Assembly (NCBI RefSeq): GCF_004027225.2 | Contig: NC_044296.2 | Span: forward strand, 4,260,796-4,324,795 | Reading direction: 5' to 3' | DNA: 64,000 nt | Origin: Strigops habroptila | Lineage: Eukaryota > Chordata > Aves > Psittaciformes > Psittacidae | Shown: piece after piece, positions 53,301 through 63,754 of the stretch | Layout of the letters: every line of letters begins with the position of its first letter | Position numbering within the stretch: the first letter of the stretch is position 1 | Made by a program: the position numbers and the translations under genes | Notes under the pieces: generated by a model | What the model was told of the DNA's origin: nothing | Databases searched by the model: none | What the model saw: only the letters and a program-made list of their open reading frames with translations

Positions 53301-56300
53301 TTACTGCGTTCGAAGCTGGTAGTCTGTAAAGGGGAAAAAACCCAAAAGTGGTTTAGTAAATCATTTCAGTAAAGCAGATGAGCAAATGGGGATGAAAAGA
53401 TGCGAAACAAACCCATAACTTTGCTTAGAATGGCCATGATAATGAGCTCTAAAGTGATTAAGGTAATTGCAGGCAGAAAAAGCCAACCCCCCCTCATCAC
53501 AACTTTTACTTGCTAACAATCTAGTATCTTCTAGTAGACAGTGTCTTATATACATCTTGAAGCTGGCAGAATAGTATGTATGAGTGATTTCTTTTTAAAT
53601 TTACATTCCAAAAATCTCACCAAATCTCAGCTTAATTACAAAATACTGAACAATCCCATTGGGCCTTTCATTAAGACACCAAAAAAGATGACTGGAAAAA
53701 GCAGCAAACCTTAATCTGTGTCTAAACCATATAGTTTAATACTTAGGAATATGAGCAAACTGCGTTTGTGTGTTTCTATTTGGAGGCGTATGCTGGAGAA
53801 ACAAAATATGCAAGTTGGAGATGCCTACAAGTGTATTGCCTTCTGGTGTCCTCAATATAAGGAGGACATGGAGCAGCTGGAGCAAGTCCAGAGGAGGCCA
53901 TGAGGATAAGGGGGCTGGAGCACCTCCTGTATTAAGACAGGCTGAGAAAATTGGGGCTGTGCAGCCTGGAGAAGAGAAGCTGCGTGGAGACCTCAGAGCA
54001 GCTTCCAGTGTCTGAAGGGGGCTACAAGGATGCTGGAGAGGGACTCTTCATCAAGGACTGTAGTGATAGGACAAGGGGTGATGGATTCAAACTACAACAG
54101 GGGAAGTTCAGGTTAGATATAAGGAAGAAGTTCTTCTCTGTGAGGGTGCTGAGGCGCTGGAGCAGGTTTACCCAAAGAGGTGGTAGATGCTCTATCCCTG
54201 GCAGTGTTCAAGGCCAGGGTGGACAGAGCCTTGGGTGACACAGTCTAGTGTGAGGTGTCCCTGCCCATGGCAGGGGTGTTGGAACTGAGTGATTTTAAAG
54301 TCCTTTCTAACCCAAACCATTCTGCAATTCTATGATTCTACTTACCTCCATTCTGGGTAATATAACGAACCCACGGGAGAGCCTGATAGCCACTCTTCTC
54401 AATTATCTTTAAGTAGCGAACCTAGAAACAAAAGTATGTTAAAAAGAAATAAAGTCTCCCATGTCAGCCAAGCAGCATTCAGCAAAGAAGATAAAAATGA
54501 GATTTTTGGGGGGGTCAAAAATATGGTGTATGGATAACATTGAACAGGAATCATCAAGAAGATGAGAAAAACTTGTGCATGAAGAGCCTAAAAATACTGA
54601 TCAGTATTTCTATTTTCAGCTACTAACCTGGATTCCTGAAGTGGTGAAATATGGAATCTCAAACTTTACACTTATGGGAGGTTTTCCTTCCTTATCTTCA
54701 GCTTCGACACTTGGAAGTCCAAAGTGAGCTCTCATCAAGTATTCTTTCCCACCCTAGCCAAAAGGGACAGATTTTTTTCTTGAAACAAAAAATACAACAC
54801 ACTTGCAACGATACAAGTGGTATATTCTTAATGTCAAATCGCTGAGCTCCACCACCCTTTCAGCTCTTCTCTAGGGCTTAAAAGCAAGCACTTGTTTTTA
54901 TTTAAAAAATGTGTGGGTTTTTTTGAGATTCAGATAAAATTAGGACCAGCCTGAGGCATAAATCGTTTTCTTCCAGCCTCATACTCAAATGAAAACAATG
55001 CTGCTGCCCTTTCTGACTAAATAGTGACAGACAGCTGTACCACCACTCCATTAACATTTGAAAGAGCTCATGCTCATGGAACCACCCAAGAAGCACAGTC
55101 TGACAAACTAAAACAGCTGCTGCTAAACCTAGGCCAAGGGATTACACCATCCACAGACCTGGCTCAAAAATCTGCTCTCTAACCACGTTCTGAAAAAATA
55201 TCCCAGTTAAACTAATATAAACAGCAGTATCTTAAACATCTATTAGCAAGTTCCAATCCTTCAGCCAAGGGAGAAAAGGAAGAAGCCAGTACTACTAGAT
55301 ACTATTAGAATCTGCTTCTAATAGGCAGTCTGAACATGCATAAAATATGAATGTTAATTAATTATTACACTATCAAGCAATAAGACTAAAAATAAGACTT
55401 ACTGGAAAAGACTTAATGGACCAGACAATTTCACTGTTCTCTGGAACCCATTTGACACTTCCAACAGTGGTTTTAAACTTTGGCGAGTCCGCATCGTTTG
55501 GAACTGGAATGTGAATCTCCACATTGTTGGCAGTTGATCTACGTTTAAATTGACTTTTTGCCTAAAGAAATGTAAAAACTAAATCAGAAAAGCAGCCCTC
55601 TAAATATTTCCATTATGCTAGTGAGTGCAGAGAGCTGAGAAACACAATTCCCCTCTGTCCCAACCTACATAGTGGGGAACAGAACTGTAACACACACTTA
55701 CTAATGAAGTTAGAAATGCCCATGCTGCTGGTCAAGCTTTGAGAACAAATGAAAGACTGAAATTAGCCATAATTATTTTAGAACTGCTGACCTTGATCAT
55801 GTACTCGATGCGGCTGTGGGAATGTTTTTCAATCACAGACTCAATCCAGATGAGTGGTTTTACCTAATGGGGGGAAAAAAACCCCATTTAACAGCTGTAG
55901 GTTTTCCTTTGATGTGGTCATTCAAATGTTGTTTCCCCAAAAAGCTACACTCAACATGTGAACCCCACAGAAAACAAAGTCTGGTGCTTGTAATGATAAA
56001 CAGGTTGTGGTTTTATTAAAAATAAAATTACACAAATGAGCAAGCATTGATATGCCAAGGACCAAGTGTTACAAGAATTACAGGCTTAAAAATGTATGTC
56101 TCAGATAAATCCCTAACAACAAACACTTGCATTCCAAAACATTTGATATTGTAACACTAGGGACTGAGCTGTGCCAAACCCTAAACAGAACTCTTACTAA
56201 AAAAATACTAAACTTTTCATTTGTCTCCTGTCGTATTATAGATTTTGATTTTTTTCCTGTTCTGGAAGGAAAACTCTCCTTATCACTGTGGCTACTATAC

Positions 56301-59300
56301 TCTAATAAAATAAAATGACAAAAGTGCTGTTGCGATCAAGCCTGGTTGTCCTGGGTTCAGCTGTAGCACTTTTCTCCTTCTTAGTAGCTGGTGCAGTGCT
56401 GTGGTTTTGACTTTAGTCTGAGAACAAAACCACCGGTGTGTTATCAGCATTGTTCTCAGACTAAAGTCGAAAACACAGCACTGCACCAGCTACTAAGGAG
56501 AAAAATAACTGCTACAGCTGAACCAAGGACACCGGTGAATTGCTACACTGACACTTCATCATGGAGTTAGCTTAAAAAGTCACCACAGGAATGGTACTTC
56601 AGGAAGAGTTTCAACAGTAGTTGAAAATATAGAGGCTTATTGCCAAGTTACCTCCAAACTCATTCTTCCTCCAAAGAGAGCAAGCACAAAGCTTTATTAA
56701 CAGTTGATTTGAAAACTACTGTGCTGCCTAGATTTTAAGGAAAAAAAAAAGTAATTAAGGGAAAGCTATTAGCAATGCTGCCTACAATCTGAACTGTTAT
56801 CATGGAAAAAGCAAACATCCAGACTCACGTGGGTATTGAGGCGATACGACATGAGCTCAAACTCTCCATCAGGTGGAATGAAAGAAATTGTCCTGTCGTT
56901 CTCAAAGCGAGAGAGACGAACGCACTGGTGAAACTTCACATCTTCCAGTTCTACCGATTTACTTTTGCCACCTAGAAATAAATACACATTTCAAGGTGCT
57001 ACACGGCTGATGTCCAAAGTCTCATCAGTGCCAGCCACACAGCAAAGCTTTTGTCTGCTGACATTCCTCCCTTTTAGCCAGCATGTTCGTTAGCTTGCTA
57101 GAGCATTTTAGGACTGCAGAAGTCCCAATGAAAAAAGGGATGAGGAAACCAAGATGGTTACCACACATTGCCATGGTATTCCATCTTTGCCTGACAGTGT
57201 CACACAAGACCTAATGTGGTTTTCTACACTGAAAAAGGGAGTATTTCTATCATCTTCAAATAAATCCTTTCAGCTGAACCCCAAGCATCCCAAAACCCAA
57301 GACTTCAGACAGCATCTTTCATGGTTATTGAGGTGTCACTGGAATACTCACGGCCTGTATTATCAAAGAGAACTTTGTCATTTAAACCCAGGCGCAGCTC
57401 TGGCATTCCCGAGAGGAAGACTCGCATTTTAATGGATCCAACTATCTCACTCCGTAATACATTTCCATTGGCACTGACCTGAAGTAAAACAAAAAGAAAG
57501 GTGAGACTGCTCTGATGGGATACATTGCGGCATGAAGCACTCCCACCCCATCCCCATGTCCCAAGTCTTCTAGGATGTCTTTCTGCTGAGAAATTAATCC
57601 AGCAGGTTAGAATTAGATCAGGGAGGTGATGAGCACAGACAAAGGAGGAAAGGACAGATCAGAAATCAGCAATTCAGGTTACATAGAAGGAAGAAATTCT
57701 TTACTGTGAGGGTGGTGAGACACTGGCACAGGTTGCCCAGAGAAGTGGTAAATGCTCCATCCCTGGCAGTGTTCAAGGTTGGACAGAGCCTTGGGCTACA
57801 TGGTCTAGACTGAGGAGACCCTGCCCAGAGCAGGGGGGTTGGAACTAGATGATCTTAAGGTCCTTTCCAACCCAAACCATTCTATGGTTCTATAATGCAT
57901 ACAAGTAAAGCATTGTTTGTCTACTGGATGTCCTTATGGGCACTTGGGTCTTAACGACTGATGTTGGTTTGAGCAGCACAGGCCACTAGCCACAGTCAAC
58001 CTGATTTTTTATTGCACCTTGCAGGTTTTGAGACAGTAAGCCACTTTCAGCACTTCCTATTATGATTTTCATTCAAAGTTAAAATAAAAGGTACCCACCA
58101 AAAGATTAACTGACTCTATAACATCCAGGAACACCTCATTTTTCCTGTATTTTATCCCTTCTGATCTCCATGACACAGCATTGGTAACAGTGGCAGGTGG
58201 ACGTGGAGCTCCAGTTTCAAGTTTGTGGCCTTCCTGAGTGATGTACCTTTACACATAATTGGCATGAAAAAAGTGAACATTAATTCTTTTGCTAACTAGA
58301 CCAAGCCAAAGCATTTGTTTGCATGTAGAAGGATGCTCAAAACTTTCCAAGAAGTCTGTCACTGTAAAAGACACAGAATGATACTTACTCTTGTAAAATT
58401 TTACTATCAGTGGTTTGTGGGTAACCAAAATCCATAAGCTCATCTAACAACTCATAAATAATAACAAAATTATCCCTAATGCTCTCTTCTTCCAACTCCT
58501 TGAAATATTCAGAAAAAACCTGAAACAAAATGACAGGAGGGAGGGGAAGGAAGAGGATGTTATCTGAGGGAAGTACAGCACATTCCAAATGTATTCTTGC
58601 ATCTAAAGTAACAAGTCTTAAAAAGCCCCAAACCAAACCCCACCATTCACAAACAGCATTCTATTCAGCAGATTTAGCCTCAGGAAATCCACCTCCGTTA
58701 AAAGAGAGTTAGAGAATCCTAAAAGCAACTCTAACTATCACGAAAAATATTTATTTTGGAGAAAATATTTTTCACACCAGGTACAGATGAACCAAACATA
58801 GGAACTACATGATACGCCACTACTCATGCATCAAGTTCACAATTCTCCTCCATGTTCTCAGGCCTTGTGCAACTACTTACAGCACTGGGTCACATCCTTT
58901 GCCTACTCAGCTACAAAATATCAATTCCTTTACTATAGGAAGATAGTTCTACAAAATAACCAAATATAAAGTAAAAAATGCTATTACCATAGAGTTCTTT
59001 ATCAACGTGAAAGCTCTACGCACTTATATTCAGATTGAACCGAAAAGAAGCCAGAGGTTACTTTGGAGATTTCATACTCACCTGAACTACTTTATATAAA
59101 AATGAAAACACCAGTGACACACAAGCATTTTTCTTAGAGGTTGCAACAACTGATAAAGGATGTTCAGGAAAATGCATTCAGAGTCACCACTCAAAAAAAA
59201 AGTTTAATAAATGCCTTTAGGAAATTAGAATTAGCAAAGAAAGAAAAAAACCCTCCTAAGAGTTAACTAATTCACAGCACCTCTGGTCTAACAAGATACG

Positions 59301-60308
59301 AAGATAAACCTTTGGGAAATAATTTATTAGAGTAAAATTAATATAAACACTTTTCTGCACCCTGTGCTGCTGGTGCACATTACACTATGTAAAGCATAAA
59401 CCAACTTTATTTAATAAAGCCTCTTTATGTTACTTCACCCATTCTCCAGCTTTGCATTTAGACACAAACAACAAAAATATAGTAGCAGCACTCTGCATCC
59501 CAGCATGCAGGAGTTAGCTGCAGTATAAAGGATACGATATAAGTTGTTATGTTTAATCCACATAAAACGAACTCCTCCATGTGCTAGAATGGGAGAAAGT
59601 GTCCCCTCCTCTTCCTTTTCCATAAGGATTGGCATAAAATGCTCCACCTCTGACATGTCCACATCTCCGCGGTAATTCCGACAGATGAGAACCTATAAAG
59701 AGAGCAACAAAGTCCTCACCCTCTTTTTTCTCTCGCATGAGATGACGTTACCACACAAGGCCAACGTGCAAATATTTGGAAGGCCTCTTTAAGTAACTTT
59801 CATTTCACTCCAGCCATGCACAAACACAAAAACACCGATCAGAATGTGACTCCTTTCACTGCAGTCACGTATTAATGTTTTTCGTTATTCTTCACCTACT
59901 GATGCACGAGCCCTAATAACGCCTTTACGACGGGGAAACAAGCCAACTCCTCTGAGACAAACTACCTCCAATTAGGGCAGAGATTAATAACCCCGGGGGT
60001 GCCCAAGCTCGCACCTCAGCTATCCGCAGCCGCCTCCCTCCGCACCTGGAGCCGAGACACAGGCCACGACGCCCCCGCTACAGCAAGAGCCCTCATTGCC
60101 ACATGCAGCTGGGCTGGCAGCAAGGAGGTGCCGCAGAGGGGAGCGCGGCTCCCGCAGCCCCCAGCGAGGCCAGGGCACGCTCCGGGCCCCTCAGCACCGC
60201 CCCCCCGGGGCGAAGGAGGCCGCTCCTCCGCCGCTATCGCCTCGCAGAGCCGCGGCCGGGCCTCACCTTCCCCTTCAGGTCCAGCACGTAGACGGCGCTG
60301 GCCGACAT
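53301..60308 (-). CDS. AP1M1: AP1M1, AP-1 clathrin adaptor subunit mu-1A (complete, twelve exons)
   Basis: AP1M1 is the medium subunit of AP-1, which selects cargo for clathrin vesicles at the trans-Golgi network and endosomes. Exons (minus): 60308-60267, 59692-59536, 59149-59082, 58519-58389, 58246-58099, 57478-57352, 56971-56829, 55863-55792, 55561-55403, 54753-54628, 54421-54346, 53323-53301. All have GT-AG borders and consistent phases, summing to 1272 bases: 423 residues ([14 protein letters not shown] to DYQLRTQ) plus TAA, the mammalian length. Residues 1 to about 145 form the longin-like domain; about 168-421 form the mu-homology domain. Asp174 and Trp408, the pocket for YxxPhi sorting signals, are both present, so the protein should be functional. 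The basic KRRST segment is at about residue 302. As I recall the human protein, only Thr for Met in EEEGTLSP differs. The ubiquitous mu-1A rather than epithelial mu-1B (AP1M2) is indicated by sequence and by neighbours KLF2 and FAM32A. Confidence 0.98.
53841..54340 (+). mobile_element. CR1 LINE 3' fragment in AP1M1 intron 11
   Basis: About 500 bases match the CR1 3' region: GACATGGAGCAGCTGGAGCA, GGCTGGAGCACCTCC, CAGCCTGGAGAAGAGAAGCT, GTGATAGGACAAGGGGTGAT and the terminal GAACTGAGTGATTTTAAAG with tail ATTCTATGATTCTA. The copy is 5'-truncated and on the plus strand, antisense to AP1M1. It makes up half of intron 11, and its tail ends five bases from the exon 11 boundary. It is the same subfamily as the copy at 62103; both share GAGAAGCTGCGTGGAGACCT. 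Confidence 0.93.
56347..56531. mobile_element. Fossil ERVL-type LTR ends as an inverted pair (AP1M1 intron 7)
   Basis: About 80 bases starting TGTCCTGGGTTCAGCTGTAG are followed, after a short spacer, by a closely similar stretch in reverse orientation ending in CA. The sequence is the start of an LTR abundant in neoavian genomes, which I associate with endogenous retroviruses of the ERVL group. No internal retroviral sequence is present; it is only a broken terminal remnant. The arms match at roughly nine positions in ten, suggesting moderate age. The flanking pentamers CTGGT and CCGGT are near-identical and could be a decayed target duplication. The family assignment is from memory. Confidence 0.6.
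57673..57894 (+). mobile_element. CR1 LINE 3' end in AP1M1 intron 5
   Basis: About 220 bases of CR1 3' end: GAAGAAATTCTTTACTGTGA, CACTGGCACAGGTTGCCCAG, CCATCCCTGGCAGTGTTCAA and GGAACTAGATGATCTTAAGG, with tail ATTCTATGGTTCTATA. It is 5'-truncated, antisense to AP1M1, and lies well inside the intron between exons 6 and 5. Confidence 0.93.
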
Positions 60309-60445
60309 CGCCCCACCGCCGCCCACCCGGGCCGCCGTGTCGCCCGGCCGCACACACACCGAGTTCCGCTTCCGGCAGGAAGCGGCGCAACGAGACGCGG
60401 CTGCTGCGCGGACGGGTGTGCGCAGGGAACCGCGGAGGAACATAT
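59990..60445. other. AP1M1: CpG island and AP1M1 promoter
   Basis: A G+C- and CpG-rich block spans AP1M1 exon 1 and its upstream sequence. There is no TATA box. An ETS-type core CTTCCGG and its inverse CAGGAAG sit side by side at about 60369-60384, 60-75 bases upstream of the ATG, as in many housekeeping promoters. The boundaries are by eye. Confidence 0.7.
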
Positions 60446-60765
60446 TGACTCCCCAAACCCGGACGCAAAATAGTGCCGGGGGTGTCTTTTCAACCCCATG
60501 GTGGTGAAAACAGCACCGGGATAAGACGGGAGAGTTTGTCCAGGCTGAGGTGGGGCTCTGGGCAGCAAGAGCAGAGGGTTGATGTTCATATTCAAGAACA
60601 ATATTCAGGTTTAAGAGGGATGTTGGGTTTTTAATCGAGGTACATGTCATCTCTCAAAGGCAGGAAGGGTTATAAAGGCAAGCAAGGCACTACAAAAACT
60701 CCACGCGCAAACTCTTCCCCTCGTTTATAAGTAAGTCAGCACCAATAAAAGGATGACAGTGGCAT

Positions 60766-60771
60766 TTTAAT
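60766..60771 (-). terminator. FAM32A: FAM32A candidate poly(A) signal ATTAAA
   Basis: ATTAAA on the minus strand lies about 450 bases past the FAM32A stop; another lies at 60630-60635. Either would end FAM32A just upstream of the AP1M1 promoter. No AATAAA occurs on this strand between the two genes as far as I can see. Confidence 0.35.
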
Positions 60772-61219
60772 AGTGACATTGAAGTTACATGTTACAGCAG
60801 ACTCTCCACCCCTGAAAGGCCTCTAGATAAAAAGAAACTACACAATTCCTCTCTCTTGCAAGAGAAACTTATGCTATGAGAGATGCCAGACTCTTGATGT
60901 CCAAAAAAACCTGTATCAAATAAATAAAGGAACACTTCCCAGCTGGCTCACAGCAATCAATTTTGGCCTTAATCTTGCTGTAAGCACTAAAAACCCCCAA
61001 CCCCTCTGCACCTTCATAAATCAGAGCTCATCAGCCAAGGAGAGACTTGGTTAAGTATTCGGTTTCAAAACCCAAACCAATGAAATAGAAGTACAAATCC
61101 ATAAACATTCGGGAGATATATAAAACAGTCAGTACGGAGAATACACACATTTACATGGCAACCCTGTTTAACACAAACAACATACACCCCCTGATCCAAA
61201 GCCTTGAGAAGCACCCCAT

Positions 61220-61882
61220 TCACTTTGTCCAGCTGACTTTGGGAATGTCGTAGTGCTCAGTCAGAGTATCCAAGTGCCTGTTGAAGTCCTAAGGGGAGAG
61301 AAAGAGGAAGAAAATGTTTAATACTTGGTGCTCACACCACCACAAAGCCCCCGGCCTCCCCGCTTCTGTGTTTCACGGAGGCAAAACAGCTCCCCCCGTC
61401 CAACAAGCCTGAGTAAACCAGGATAATTCCGCTCACCTCCACTCTCTGCTTATGGGTTTTGGATGCTTTCTTCAGGATCCTCTCCATTTGCTGCAGAAAC
61501 GAGAGAGCCCAGTTACCACCAGCACCCACAGCCCCTCAGGGGCCGCCTCGGAGGGTCCCAACTGGGGTTTTTAAAGCCTTACCCGCTTCTCCTGCATCTT
61601 CTCGTAGGCCACCTGCGCTGGGGTGCGCTTGTCCAGGCCGCGCTTCTTCTCCTCCTCCTGCTTCTTGCTGCTCACGATCTGCTCCAGGATCTGGGCCTTC
61701 TCCTTTGCCTTCTTTTTCTTCTTCCTGCGGGCAGAGGGCGGTCACCGCACAACCTCGGCTGCCCACCCGGTGCCCCCCAGGCCCGTTTCCCCCCTGGTTA
61801 CTCACCGCTTGCCGGCCCCCAGCCCCGCTCCGCTGCCCTTCAGCCGCAGCGGCCCCCGCTGCACCGCCTCATAGTCCGCCAT
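61220..61882 (-). CDS. FAM32A: FAM32A (complete, four exons)
   Basis: FAM32A (OTAG-12) is a small, lysine-rich nuclear protein. In human catalytic spliceosomes its C-terminus reaches the active centre and aids exon ligation. Exons (minus): 61882-61806, 61724-61583, 61490-61437 and 61288-61220, all GT-AG with phases 2, 0, 0. They give 113 residues and a TGA (human 112). Residues 1-25 are MADYEAVQRGPLRLKGSGAG plus LGAGK, close to human MEAYEQVQKGPLKLKG. A polylysine stretch follows at 27-31, then KKRGLDKRTPAQVAYEKMQE and the conserved C-terminus DFNRHLDTLTEHYDIPKVSW followed by TK. The N-terminal third varies more than the C-terminus, as expected of the family. The gene lies 0.9 kb head-to-tail upstream of AP1M1 and about 1.5 kb head-to-head with CIB3. 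Confidence 0.97.
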
Positions 61883-62030
61883 GGCTCTCCCGCCGCACCA
61901 CGGCGCCCCCTGGCGGGCGGCATTGTTACCACGGCAACGGCGCGTCCGTCCCCCCCTCCCCGGCTCCAGCCGTGAGGGAAGAGCCGACACCGCCCTGAGG
62001 GGGGACACCGGAGCCCCGGGATGTGCCGGG
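61500..62030. other. FAM32A: CpG island over FAM32A 5' end
   Basis: A G+C- and CpG-rich block covers FAM32A exons 1-2 and the promoter, ending shortly before the CR1 copy at 62103. It creates long antisense open frames on the plus strand (for example 61459-61998) that are not genes. Confidence 0.7.
61925..61938. promoter_or_regulatory. RFX X-box GTTACCACGGCAAC
   Basis: GTTACC-AC-GGCAAC is an essentially perfect palindromic X-box, the binding site of RFX dimers. It lies 43-56 bases upstream of the FAM32A ATG in its CpG promoter and 1.4 kb from the CIB3 start, so it could serve either gene. The match is seen directly; use by RFX is inferred. Confidence 0.6.
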
Positions 62031-62102
62031 ATCAAACCAGCCCCACACACTGTGTGTCCCGCCGAACAGCGCCGTTCCCAGTGGGTTTTGCTGGTTTTTA
62101 TT

Positions 62103-62492
62103 GGGGCTGTGCAGCCTGGAGAAGAGAAGCTGCGTGGAGACCTCGGAGCAGCTTCCAGTGTGTGAAGGGGGCTACAAGGGTGCCAGAGGGAAGCTCTTCA
62201 TCAGGGGCTGTAGCGATAGGACAAGGGGGAATGGGTTGAAGCTTAAACAGGGGAGATTTAGGCGAGATATAAGGCAGAAGTTCTTCCCTGTGAGGGTGCT
62301 GAGGCGCTGGCACAGGGTGCCCAGAGTAGTGGTGAATGCTCCATCCCTGGCAGTGTTCAAGGCCAGGTTGGACACAGGGGCTTGGAGCAACCTGCTCTAG
62401 TGGAAGCTGTCCCTGCCCGTGGCAGGGGGTTGGAGGTGGAGGAGCTTTAAGGTCCCTTCAACCCAAACCACTCCATGATTTTATGACTCTAT
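62103..62492 (+). mobile_element. CR1 LINE 3' fragment between FAM32A and CIB3
   Basis: About 390 bases of CR1 3' region: GGGGCTGTGCAGCCTGGAGA, GTAGCGATAGGACAAGGGGG, GAAGTTCTTCCCTGTGAGGG, CCATCCCTGGCAGTGTTCAA and a tail CATGATTTTATGACTCTAT. It is 5'-truncated and on the plus strand. It is nearly identical over its first 65 bases to the AP1M1 intron 11 copy, hence the same subfamily. Confidence 0.93.
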
Positions 62493-63298
62493 TTGAAGGC
62501 ACACCAATGCTTGAGGCCAGCTTTCCTTCACTGAGGGGAGCAGGATGCTGGACACAGTAACGATGCCCAAGAAATGAAGGTGATCAATAAATAAAGGCAG
62601 CCTGCCACGAGCTGTGGTTGTGCAGCCGACTTTTCCTCTGCCCCTTGTTGTTCATATTTCATACAGCCCGTAACATCACATGTCTGTTCACATGTATGAA
62701 CTCTGTAGTCACACGTATGTTCAGTGTAGAGGACATTTATGTATCACTATGTATGTATGCATGTCACGCTAATAATCATTAATGAGTGGTAATGTATATC
62801 AGCAGATAATGCAGAATAAAGGGACTGGACATCATAGATACTACCTCCAGCACAAACTACTATTAGCATTAGCGTACAATGTGTATTACAGGGAAAAGTG
62901 AGAAGGAAAGGGTGAGGGGTTACCATCACTGTTACAAATTCCTAATATTTGGTGTTAATTCTTAAAGAAGACAGACACGACTGACACTTTTCGGTTAATT
63001 TACCACATGTGAAGGAATGAAAAAAGCGTGAGCCATGAAGTCTACCTGCTGCTTCAAAGACACAAACCAGCTGCTATTACTTGTTTGGGTAAATACTGTA
63101 ACATGAGTCTTCCCTGTGCACACCGGAGACAAGGGAGTGATGCTGGATAAGAGCCTTGAGTAGCCAGACTAAAGATTTGATGAAATGCTCCTATTATGAT
63201 ACTTTACAGCCTGCGGAATAGAGAAGCTGGTTACTTGATCCTCTGCTGTACCTGAACCTCATTGTTGCAGCTTTTAATAACTGAATATCCAGACCGCC
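62493..63298. other. Intergenic, FAM32A to CIB3
   Basis: AT-rich DNA upstream of CIB3. It includes a TATGTATG-type stretch near 62690-62770. I see no exon or mobile element here. Confidence 0.55.
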
Positions 63299-63306
63299 TA
63301 TAAAGG
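63299..63306 (+). promoter_or_regulatory. CIB3: CIB3 TATA box (TATAAAGG)
   Basis: TATAAAGG lies 51-58 bases upstream of the CIB3 ATG on the plus strand. It would place the transcript start near 63329, with a short 5' UTR. The surrounding DNA is not a CpG island, which fits a tissue-restricted gene. Confidence 0.5.
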
Positions 63307-63356
63307 TGCCTCTGAGGAAAGAATGATGGGACTAGAATTAGCATTCAGAACTAGAA

Positions 63357-63407
63357 ATGGGCAACAAGCAAACTGTTTTCACTCAAGAGCAACTGGATGC
63401 ATATCAG
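63357..63407 (+). CDS. CIB3: CIB3 coding exon 1
   Basis: Seventeen codons in phase 0. The start codon context is GAAATGG, and Met-Gly-Asn-Lys at the N-terminus is the CIB myristoylation motif. The donor GTATAA is weaker than consensus. Confidence 0.92.
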
Positions 63408-63754
63408 GTATAAAACAAACTAAATGGCTGTTTGGACAGAACATTGAATAATGGGAAAGTTTTGTTTTTAAACAATCTCTTTTAAAAACTATTTGTTAGG
63501 AGTACTAAATTACAGCAAAGATTTTACTAACATAGTTTGATTCTTACATCAAGAAGAAGAGTTATAAAATGCTCCTAATTATGTGCCAAAAAGAAAAAGC
63601 TTTAATATTTGGCCACATATATTACAATATAACTTCATTTAAGTTGCCATATGGGAAAAGTTTGGGTTAGTGCGTGCTAAATACTGGCATTACATGTTGC
63701 ATCTTTTCTTATTTCATAGGACTGCACATTCTTTACAAGGAAAGAAATTCTGAG
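63357..63754 (+). CDS. CIB3: CIB3, calcium and integrin-binding family member 3 (5' part, first two coding exons)
   Basis: CIB3 is an EF-hand calcium sensor of the CIB family. Its closest relative CIB2, and CIB3 itself in the vestibular system, act as auxiliary subunits of the TMC1/2 mechanotransduction channel in hair cells. Exon 1 (63357-63407) gives MGNKQTVFTQEQLDAYQ and has donor GTATAA. Exon 2 (63720-63754) gives DCTFFTRKEIL plus two bases of an Arg codon, with acceptor CATAG and donor GTGAGT. These 28 residues match human CIB3 (MGNKQTVFTHEQLEAYQ, DCTFFTRKEIMR) with conservative changes. Gly2 is the expected N-myristoylation site of the family. The EF-hands lie in later exons beyond the right edge. 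Synteny with FAM32A supports CIB3 rather than another CIB gene. Confidence 0.95.
63720..63754 (+). CDS. CIB3: CIB3 coding exon 2
   Basis: Thirty-five bases entered in phase 0, encoding DCTFFTRKEIL plus AG of the next codon, flanked by CATAG and GTGAGT. The following exon is not in the window: no sequence encoding the next human segment (LFYRYQDLAP) appears before 64000. Confidence 0.93.

Noticed and set aside
53718-54238. Plus-strand frames of 61-95 codons in AP1M1 intron 11
   Set aside because: They are translations of the CR1 3' region and its edge, not host genes; the CR1 coding part is absent.
59999-60473. Overlapping 125-150-codon frames on both strands
   Set aside because: All lie in the AP1M1 promoter CpG island; only the 14 codons of AP1M1 exon 1 are real.
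61459-61998. 179- and 170-codon plus-strand open frames
   Set aside because: They are antisense to FAM32A exons 1-3 within a CpG island; Pro/Ser/Ala-rich composition artefacts.
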